Below are positions 54,957-64,000 of a stretch of DNA of 64,000 bases, piece after piece. Numbering within the stretch: position 1 is the stretch's first letter; every line of letters starts with the position of its first letter. This DNA comes from Dipylidium caninum (taxonomy: Eukaryota > Platyhelminthes > Cestoda > Cyclophyllidea > Dipylidiidae). The stretch is from contig QEYB01000715.1 of the NCBI GenBank assembly GCA_017562135.1, positions 496,001 to 560,000 on the forward strand, written 5' to 3'. The notes under the pieces are model-generated. The model saw only the letters and a program-made list of their open reading frames with translations, was not told the origin of the DNA and did not search any database. The position numbers were made by a program, and so were the translations under genes.

Positions 54957-55864
54957 ATGGTAAAAAAGGTTTCACCTCACATTCGGATTAGGCCAAACCA
55001 ACAACTATTAAGGTTGCAATTGCAAACTGGGAGGCTAGAACGGGTTTTAAAGCCAACGAAGCCACTGAAGTCAAACTTTACGCCCAATTTCCGCCAATAG
55101 AAAAAATGGATGCTGGTTTATCAGTGCTGACTAAATGCGAGTAATAACGGACCTTTGGAAAGACCTTTAGGAAATTGTCCCTTTCAACAAATGCCATCGA
55201 AAAAATATCTAATCTGCACTCCCTGAGTAAGGATAATGGTTTGCAAAGTCTACGTCTTAGAGCACCTTCGTGTTTTGTCTTTAGCCAGGAATAACATCAA
55301 AAACATTTCAGGTTTAGAACCTGTAGGCGAAACGCTTGAAGAATTGTGGATATCATACAATTTAATTGAAAAATTAAAAGGCCTTAGTTCTCTAAGGAAA
55401 TTACGCGTACTGTATATGTCAAATAATAAAGTGAGGGAATGGGTAGAACTACTCAAGCTCAATGAACTTCCATCCCTGGCTGATTTGGTTTTTGTTGGTA
55501 ATCCTAAAATCTGCAACTAAATACAATAGGGAACCCTTTGGAAGAGCACAACCCAGAGGCATTCAGGGAAGATGTTATGAAGAAACTCCCAAAGCTCAAG
55601 AAATTGGATGGTAAGTATTGACATCCATCGACTGCCCGCCGTTCTTACGTCCAGACATTAGTGATAATGCCTGATGCAATCAACAGCCTGTTACTGAGGT
55701 TCTTTGAGTGGATTAGGTCACCAACCGGCTACTCACAACCCACTGAATAGAAATACGTCCGAGTTAAACCTTTCGTCATTATGTTGCAAGAATATCGATA
55801 AATTAGTGCGCTTTCAAATCTAGGTATCCCTTTCGTCCGCGACGATGCCGAGGACGAGATCTGA
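54957..55864 (+). CDS. DNAL1: Dynein axonemal light chain 1
   Basis: Leucine-rich-repeat light chain bound to an outer-arm dynein heavy-chain motor domain in cilia and flagella. Six exons (54957-54959, 54992-55140, 55171-55226, 55261-55497, 55530-55610, 55824-55864) join in frame to 188 residues; human DNAL1 has 190. Landmarks: [18 protein letters not shown] at the start, [99 protein letters not shown] and [13 protein letters not shown]. The start codon is an exon of its own, followed by a 32-nt intron. The next three introns are 30, 34 and 32 nt, so no single open frame covers the gene. A ciliary gene fits a flatworm with flame cells and sperm axonemes. Confidence 0.96.
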
Positions 55865-55949
55865 GAGCGAACACCCACTGATGTACTATTAAAAGTATAT
55901 TTTTCACAATGATCTTATAAAATTACAAAGTATACTAATATACAGGTAA

Positions 55950-58900
55950 TCATCCCTTTCTTTTTTTATTTGCTTCGCTCATAATTTGGTCCAGAAAAGT
56001 ATAGTATATCCGTTCTTCCTTCTCTCGGCTTGACGATAACGAAGTTGGCACAGATTCACTAACTAATAATTGACGTATGTCGGAATACAATTCCATAGGA
56101 TATTTCGCATCCGGAAATTCGCGTTTAGATTCACAAATTATGTCCTCTATCGAAAGAGGCTCGGTAGCTGTCTCCGTTGATCGTTGACCACTTTTAACGT
56201 CCTCTTTTATTATTTCATCAATGATCCCAGTCATTCTGAATGGGGCTGATTTAAGCTTGTTAGGGCCCTGGAAACCCAGACACCAGGAGCGTATATCATC
56301 GGCGTGAGCTCGATGAGATTCTGTAGCTCTCGATTCGGAGAAAAACCAATCCTCGCAGAATATATCACCTTTCGAAGTCAGCAGAAGGCCACGAATACCG
56401 ATCGGTTTGTTCCCATTTTGATCTCGTAAGATACATGCAGTTGAGCCGACCAGACCAGTAATTAAGCGATTGTTGCAAAGATTTGGATCCAAAATTCCAC
56501 TGGGAAGGTTGTTCAGAGAACAATCTAGGATGTCTGTGAGCGTGCCAACTGTCATGCAAGGACCAACCGCGCTGGGGGGCAAAGCGGTGACCCTGTTGAA
56601 ATTTATTCCCATAATGGAAATTTCGCCAGGCAGCTGAGATGCCGTCACAACTGCGACCTAAGGAACGAAATAACATTTACTACTATCCCATATTTCATGA
56701 ATTGAGTACCTGTGCGGGGAAGTCACCGGGCTGATCTCCCATATCGCAAATTTCCGCATACGTCAAAGGACCTCTGAGAGCATGAGACCAATGCAGAACA
56801 GGGTGTCCAGGCATGCGTTTATCCAGAACCAGACCGCTATAATCTGTTGCAAGGAGGGCATAGGTGTCCCCGTACCACCGGGGCTGTGCGTGGAAAATAC
56901 TTTCGTAGGGATTAAACGACCGACCTTTATCAAGATCTACCATTCGGATTGTCATGTTAAATAATTCCTGAGCTGCGTGCCGCTCTGAAACTCGGGTGTC
57001 AAGAACAAGAAGGCGTTTTGGTGTGGTGAGGGACAATAGACCCGGAGCGTCTGCAAAGCCTACCCGCACCCAAGTTGATGCGTGGCTGAGCTGAAAATCG
57101 AGCTCCGCACCATAGAGTAACTGTCTTGGAGATAGAAAATTCTCCCCTTCCCGTTTTTTTCGTACTTGTTGACAATAATCGAGGAGGCTATTGTAGAGGA
57201 AGGAGTTCGCATAAGACTTATTCTTCTCCTCAAATTCTGCATACTTCCCATCTACGAACTCCAAACTTGAAGACGCAACCGAGTTGGCCAAAACTTGAGC
57301 TATGGACTCACCTTAACGGATTAAAAGGGATACAAGTATAACATGGTACGCAGTATTCATAATCGAAATTAGAAACAAACCTTCAATGTTAAGCGGAACG
57401 CGACCACACCACGATCGTCGATTTACTTGCGCATCGAAGAGCTCCACAACAGCTAAATGGGCATCAGGAAAGGCCACAGAATCATAGGTGCGTCCAGCAA
57501 CAGCCCAGCTGAGAGAACTCGCACTTGACCAGTGAGAGCCAATGCGCCAGGGACAGATGGCTACGGAGGCCGGCCTGTAGTATGCGTCGCACGGTCTGGA
57601 TTTCATGATTTTACACTTTTCGCATACTATACTTTCCTCGTCAGAAAATTTGAGTCTTGTCTTCGTTGTGAACACTTGGCCAGAGGAGTTCCGGACAACG
57701 GAGTAGAAAGAACATTCATCTAACTAAAAGGTAAAAGGCGACTTCATTCCAACTTAAGACAATTTTTTCTATTTGCAAAATAAAGATTCAAAGAAAATTA
57801 TTTCAACTTGTCGGCCCCTATATCTGATTTGAATACCGTTTGTGGCTGTTAATGTAGTTGAAATGTTGACTAAAAAGGGTGAATTGTACTCATAAATAGT
57901 GAACCTAACTTACTTGAAAGGCATCGATCTCACAAACAGGAGAAACTGAATCATCTGTCGGTTGGAAAAACGTGTATTGATTTGAGGAGAGAGGAAAGGA
58001 AGTGGAGTCGAAGAGCTGCGTGACGTATATCTTGGGAGCGAATTTGGTTGCAGTACCACCGGGACTAGGGGGAGCCCACAACATTAGAGGAATTTCCTCG
58101 CCAATTAACCGAAGACAGCCGCAGCCGAGAAAATCAGGATTAACTCGTCTTGCTGACAAAGCCACAATAAATGGGTCAATTGCACTGGAAAGTTTTGCAA
58201 GACATTGAACATCTGACGAAGTTTGAACGCTGACTTTTCTGTTCAAACCAAGATATTCGGAAACATCACTTAATTCCGAGTCATTAGAAGGAATTCGAAA
58301 CATATAACGAAGAGCGGAAGGCAGAACAAGTTGCTTCTTTTTTCGCAATGACTTATTAGAGTGATCTAACCGTTGCCTCTTCTTCGGAACAGCTTCCTCG
58401 TCCACACACTCTTTGTCAATTGCTACAACCGCCTCTAGCATTTCTCCTAGCATTTTACGTAAGGCATCAGGTCGACAGCCCGTAGACAGAGCTTCAGAGG
58501 TTGATTCCTCAACAAATCTTAAAAACTTGCATGTATTATCCACTGCATCTAACTCTTCGTTAGTTTTGGTACATTTTTTATCTAAACAAGGTAAACTAGG
58601 TAAATTTTGACTCAGAAATGTAATGAATTTTGCACAGACGAATGTTGCACAAGTCTGTTCACCAAAGACAGAGTCATAAAGAAGATGCGAGTTCCTCAAA
58701 TCCTTAAAAAGGCCTTTGGGAAATGATTTGTATAATGGATAGTTCGGTTCTTCCATATGCAAATAGTGGACGGGCAAAAGAGGCTTTGGGCACTCCTCGC
58801 GATGTATGACTCCAGCTAGGTCGAAAGATATCTGAGAGTGTGTCTAAGAAAGAGAAACCCTATTAAAGACAGTAGCATTATAGCAAAGACACTACTTTAC

Positions 58901-59295
58901 GGTAAGGGGCCCATATATCGAAGAATTCAAAATTCTGTAAAGCAAACTTGGAGATAACCAGACATCCATTTATGCAAAAGGATGCACACTATGTAATTAA
59001 AATAAAAGGTCTTATAAGTTTACAACTAAACTTTTCGCACTGCTAAATAGAATACCTGGTGGATAGAACCTTTAGAAGCAGAACAGAGTTTCTATGAGTT
59101 ATTCAATGAACCTACAATTACTCTATCTCCTGACAGGAGTAATTGGCAGGAGCCTACGCGACCCCAGTCAGCAACCATGGATCTGCCGGTTCCAAAAGGA
59201 GCCCTTGCGTTGGGGAACCTGCTGAGATGGTTGGCCTTGTGATTATGTATATCCCACCAACCTGGGAAATGCGCATTTGGAAAACCAGCACACAT
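55950..59295 (-). CDS. TAF1C: TAF1C-like subunit of the RNA polymerase I selectivity factor SL1/TIF-IB
   Basis: Part of the TBP-containing complex that recruits RNA polymerase I to rDNA promoters in the nucleolus. Five exons on - (59295-59116, 58843-57914, 57723-57381, 57311-56710, 56657-55950) join in frame to 920 residues; human TAF1C has about 870. Resemblance to human TAF1C lies in the beta-propeller region: GLLSLTTPKRLLVLDTR, LLATDYSGLVLDKRMPGHPVLHWSHAL, then GIRGLLLTSKGDIFCEDWF. The order and spacing of these blocks agree with TAF1C. The C-terminus ends in a basic KKRKG, possibly a nuclear signal. The first exon (ATG at 59295) is the least certain, but it keeps phase with a GTAGGT donor. 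Identity is from remembered similarity, so an HMM search should confirm it. It converges on DNAL1 with 85 bp between stop codons. Confidence 0.72.
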
Positions 59296-62200
59296 CGCAA
59301 CAGCGCGCACACCTACAGTTCCCGGTCTCAAATTAACACGTCTGAATGCCTCACGTCATTTGGTTATTTTAAAGAACGAAGCTGTGCAAATTTAAAGATC
59401 CCTTAGTTTATCTTAAGATTTAGGATATGTAGGATAAGCGATGGTTATTATATAACATTAATACGTATGGGCGAAGAGCAGGAACTTTTCTAAGTTCGGA
59501 ATGAGTTTGATACGTTCAATACTTCAATGTCTCGCAAACAAGAATATTGGAAATAAAAAAATAAGAGGGGATGGTTAGTTATCAGTCTACTTGTTCCAAT
59601 CTCATGATAAAGGATTTTGGCGAAACGATCCGATATATCAAAATTGGCTTGATACTAAACTTTCTCCTAGAAACTTTCACCCCTCGCTCTGAACATACTT
59701 TAATGTCTTAAAATAAACTATCGAGATATGCCCCATTTGACATGATTTATGTAAATAATGTCCTTTCTCTCTCGCTACCGTGCATAAGAGATCAAAAGAG
59801 ATCTATCCCAAACGCATGGGTCTCCTTCGTATTGATCTTTAGCAATTTTGCAGCGGCAAGCCAAAATGGTAGCTATATTTCGTACAGCACAAGTCGTCGT
59901 CGGATTAAAAATTTCGTTCCACATCGATATACATGCGAAATCTATCTCGCTATTAAAATATAATTGTAAAAGAAAAAATCCTATTGAGTCGTAAGCCTTT
60001 GGACTGGTACAAATTTACCACTTTTCATTTCACACACGGTACCTTCAGTTAGTGTAGGAAATGTTATGGTTTATGCCATTTCAATTTTGCTTTGTAGAAT
60101 CCGACGACAACTTGGAAGTAATTTGTCGCTGATAACGCTTCTCATTCTTTTAATGCCCCTCGATCATCTTGGAAGGTGCAACCCTTGTTTTATAAATGCG
60201 AAATATGGAAGGTAGTATCCTTGAACGTAATTCTCCGGTGGAGGGAACCGAAGAGGCCCCAAGCAGACAACAGAACCCATTTAGATTAACCGCTTTCATT
60301 TCCATATTGTGCTGGCTCAATGGGCCAAGCGTCGTCTTTATACCCATTTCTAGGCGTCTAAAACAAAATCTCTAGTCGAATACTTTTTCAGTTATACAGG
60401 TCTGTTTAATTAGTACTTTATGGAAATTGTGTTTTCTAATGAGTTTGGTTGCAAAGGCGTTAGCAACGTAAAATAAATAGCCATAGTTTTCAGATCCTCG
60501 TGTTTTAATTGGAGTGTACGCGGTTGTTGTAGGCAAATTTTTACTGGTTCCGATGTCTTATGAAAAGTCGCTGGTTATAATTCACTTACTGCAAAGTTTT
60601 TTTTCATCCCAAAATGCATGCCATCAAAAATACTAGTAAACTTCGAGGTTGAAGTCGCCTTAAGCACGCTAAACGAGTATTCAAATTATTAATGGACGCG
60701 TTTCCGCCGCGTTGAGTGAATAAACAAACAAGAATCGACAAAATCAACCACCCCGTGACACGGGTATCAATTCGTTCTTCCACTACGTCGTCAAGGCAGC
60801 CTCCACAGCCCCCCATTTGGCAAGCAGAGGCGGTGGGGTGGTCTGCTTCGGGTTGATGACACTGGCAACTCTCACGCGACTGCTGTCTCTGTGGTCTGCG
60901 GTCCCCTTCGTACGATTATTTTATCCGAGTACTGCCAAAGTTGAGCGTTATTGTCATCACAACTTAGGCGTAAGCCTTTTCAGTTAGATTTGGCCCACTT
61001 TCGGCGGATGCTTTGATTTCCCCTCATGGAGTGGGCTTCTTGGGGCAGCCGGTCAAGGTGTAAGAGCCTCTTGTATGCCTGGCAAGTTTTTTCCAATGGT
61101 TTAGGGCAAAATTTCATCTTGTCATGCTAGCCCTGCTATCACTCTTGTACGCCTGCACTTGGGTTAGCCTGGTTGTCGAAAGTCGGATCAGTAAATTGCA
61201 GGACACCCAGGCTAACTGACGTGGTGCAAATCCTCGCATCCAAAGGGCTTTGTGACGTGTAAGTTCATCTGCTGTGACCCCCGAATCGCCCCGCAGAGAA
61301 GACGGCTTAACAGTCGGGAGAAAGCGATCTCCCTGGTACGACGAAGGCGTTTGTGGAGTTGAAACGGTTTATGCTCGGACAACTCGTCTGTTCATAGGCC
61401 AGTCCTCGTAGCTAAACAGTACATTCCATCGCGTCTGCGGAATCTGATGATGTACGTGAAGACGCTTGCGCAATCTCTCTGGACTGGTCCCTCCTACGCC
61501 CTGTCAGCTTACCACCACAGCGTAGCACACCAGCATTGCTTGGCGACGCAGCTGGCTGGGAAGACCGCCGAGTCGTGTCTGCGTCCACCGACAAGCAGCC
61601 TTCACTGCTGTGATAGGAACAAACCGGCAATCGCCGAGGTTTCTCAACTTCTTCTCCTTGTAAGGCGCCACTTGAAACGCTTTCATCTCAATTGTGCACC
61701 AATCGAATGCCTCCTAAAGAATTAATATGTGTTGCGTTTGTTCCACTCTTAAGTTACGTGGGTCTGTTGCACACATGCGACGCTCTGTCGTCCGCGTCTG
61801 AAACACTTTGGTGGGTAAACACGAGTGCACAACAGACGAGATAAAAACCTTCACAACCGCGCGCAAGACGCCCTGTGGGTTGTGCGCTTTGGAGTCTGAC
61901 AGTTGTACTCCGTTAATTCTCTCAGTTGGCGGAAAGACAAACCATTGGGAGGGCATTCTGCTCATGTGGGCCGCAGCGCAACCTTCCCTGCCTGGCGAGT
62001 TCACTTGAGAGGCGCGACAAAAACGCTCAGAACGCGCATATCACTGGACGTTTATCCATTCCATGACTGCGATGAAGGGGACATTTATCGAAGCGGTGGC
62101 AATTAAACGCCTCTACGTGGTGGAAAAACGACGCATTTGCCGATTCACGCAACTTTGGGGCAGATTACTACTGCGGCGGGGCGGAAGAGCACCTTCTGGT

Positions 62201-64000
62201 GCAGGGCTTTTGCACCCGCAGGCTTTTGGGTGCAGCCACCCTGCCTCGTGGCCCGTCCGCCTCTGACGGCGCCTCATCTGCCGCCGCTTCCGGCGTGTCT
62301 TGACATTCCAGACAGCCACGACCGCAAAAGGTGCTAATAACTTACACGGGGGGCGACTGTGTGAGTCTTGAAATGGCACAGTAGAAAGTTTGCACGCAGC
62401 GAGACAATCGCCTGCCTGCCTCAAATTTGCCCGAATCAGACTGGTGAACAATTAGCCGCCGTGGAAAGGAAGCGATCGAGGTTGCAGCATGGTGGAGGAG
62501 TTGACGTGGTGTTGAAAGCTCATCACCACTTTCAGCCTTTCAACACAAAACTTACTTGTACGCGCGACAGAATTAGCTGTTCAAATGAGGCGGGGGGGGG
62601 GGGGGGGAGGAGAGGACATCCAAGGCCGAAAACGCCGTGTTGATGTTTAAACGCCCGTGGAAAGTTAGTCATGCTGCTGTGGGTGGAGGTCTCGTCTCGT
62701 CTCCCCTCGTCCGATCCTTGATGGGTCGAAACGCTTCCCTTCGGGAGCCGACCTGTTGAAGCTGAAGTTCTCCCCCACTGCTTGAAGGCGAGTGCTTTCT
62801 CAACGCAAGAGGGTTGATCCCGGCGGTGAACTACTCACACTAGTGCTCTTCCCTCTCCAATGAAGCATTTACTCCCGCCTTAGCGTAAAATTTCGCGATT
62901 TCTTTGCGAGAAATGGACTTTAGGCGCGAAGCAGTCACGAAATGTTCATCGGGGCAGCCGTCGCCAGTGGTGCCTCAGGCCCTGACGATCCCCCTGGCCC
63001 ACAGGCCCATTTCGGTGGTCGCCCCAAACTGTGACACAAGTAGGCGAGCTTTCGAGGATTAAGAGAAACAGCGGGTTTTGGCCTTACTTCGACGCCCTGA
63101 TAAGCTAATGAACCCACCCGAAGGGGAACACAAAGGGGCTTATGGCGCAGACCGGTGTTGCGACGGTCGATGTCGGGCACCCAACGCCACTTTCCCACTG
63201 GTCGCCCATAATTCGCTAAATCGGGCACTGCGACCTGACACCGGACAGCACAAAACGGTAGGAGCTAAAACACACTGGACTGAACATTCGCGTTCAAACT
63301 GGCTGGTGTTTACCCGACAGCCACGAAGTTTACGGTGGGAGGTTAAGTGCGTAATTGTTTGTTTCTTAGACGATAAATCACAGCTCCTGCTCATGACCGA
63401 ATGACAGATGCGCCCGTCGTCAGCAGGTTTTCCATTATTGGGCAACCACCCTTTGCTCTGACCATCAGCCCGGTCCTCCTCTCGCCCGGGAAAAACTCCC
63501 TCCGGCATAACGAGGCCCAGCAGCCGAACCGTCGGCTCGGGGTGGCGTGGCGAGGCAGCGGCGAGAACCGAGTTGGGTCGTGGCCTCCACGTCAACGAGG
63601 GGACGCGCAATGGCCTCATCCGTGGCAGATGTTGTGGCCTTCGCCAGATTAATGAGGCTTACTTTTATGCCTTGGATGCATTCCCGGGAGCGTGAGTACA
63701 AAAGTACAAAGAAGGCATGGAAAATACTCACTTACGTTGCGAATACGGCGGTGTGGGCAGCAACGAATGCGTGTAAGAGTAGATTCAAGTGTCGCAGAGG
63801 TAAGAAATCTTATGAGCATATGCAATTTTGCGGAACAGCGCATCGGCCTTGTTGAGAGAGAGAGAGAAGCCAGCCTGGAGCGTTGGATGGGGGGTGGTGG
63901 GTGAGGACAGATCTCCCACCCCACCCCACCCCGGGCGGCAGCGCCGCTTCGCTCCACCCTCCGTCCGCCCCGACCGTCTGAACTCGGCGCTCAGTGGAGC
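59296..64000. other. Terminal region without a recognised gene
   Basis: 4.7 kb. 59.3-60.7 kb is AT-rich; from about 60.8 kb it becomes GC-rich with many short overlapping frames on both strands, none with a known domain. A 16-G run lies at 62592-62607. CpG-rich sequence at 63400-64000, with a GAGAGA tract near 63856, could be the promoter of a gene beyond the window. Confidence 0.45.
62592..62607. repeat. Poly-G run (G16)
   Basis: Sixteen consecutive G residues followed by AGGAGAGG. Confidence 0.9.

Overview
The window is nuclear DNA from a eukaryote, most likely a flatworm and probably a tapeworm. The genes are animal genes (a POU class III factor, NCAPG, RAB14, DPH6, MTERF3, SLC30A9, a BK-channel beta-like subunit, DNAL1, TAF1C). 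They are broken by many spliceosomal introns, with a striking class only 30-37 nt long, which is the small-intron class known from cestodes. The lineage call is an inference from intron size and protein divergence; no marker gene settles it.

Layout: 1-2790 is GC-rich upstream DNA with microsatellites. A single-exon POU class III gene lies at 2791-4794 (possibly read to 4855), followed by about 6.6 kb without a recognisable gene. NCAPG (condensin I) runs 11475-20962 on +, then RAB14 at 21706-26292 on +, with a 3.4-kb last intron. About 2.2 kb of GC-rich DNA follows. Next comes the most unusual object in the window: a ~0.72-kb inverted repeat (28532-29251 and 29596-30330) in which each arm carries a complete 7SL (SRP) RNA gene, the two copies transcribed towards each other. 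A multi-exon coiled-coil gene of unknown identity follows on - (about 30.5-33.4 kb).

The right half is denser: DPH6 long form (35508 to about 40757, +), MTERF3 (42292-44669, +), SLC30A9/ZnT9 (45698 or earlier to 50613, +), a KCNMB-like two-TM subunit (51664-53778, +), DNAL1 (54957-55864, +), then TAF1C (59295-55950, -), convergent with DNAL1 with 85 bp between the stop codons. The last 4.7 kb has no convincing gene and becomes GC-rich again towards the end.

The genes are unrelated housekeeping, signalling and ciliary loci, not a cluster with one function. I rebuilt complete in-frame exon chains by hand for RAB14 (224 aa), MTERF3 (363 aa), DNAL1 (188 aa) and TAF1C (920 aa), and for the last 11 exons of SLC30A9 and the first seven of DPH6. 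NCAPG, the coiled-coil gene, the DPH6 3' end and the KCNMB-like splice junction are only partly resolved. I saw no transposase, reverse transcriptase, CRISPR array or bacterial-type gene.
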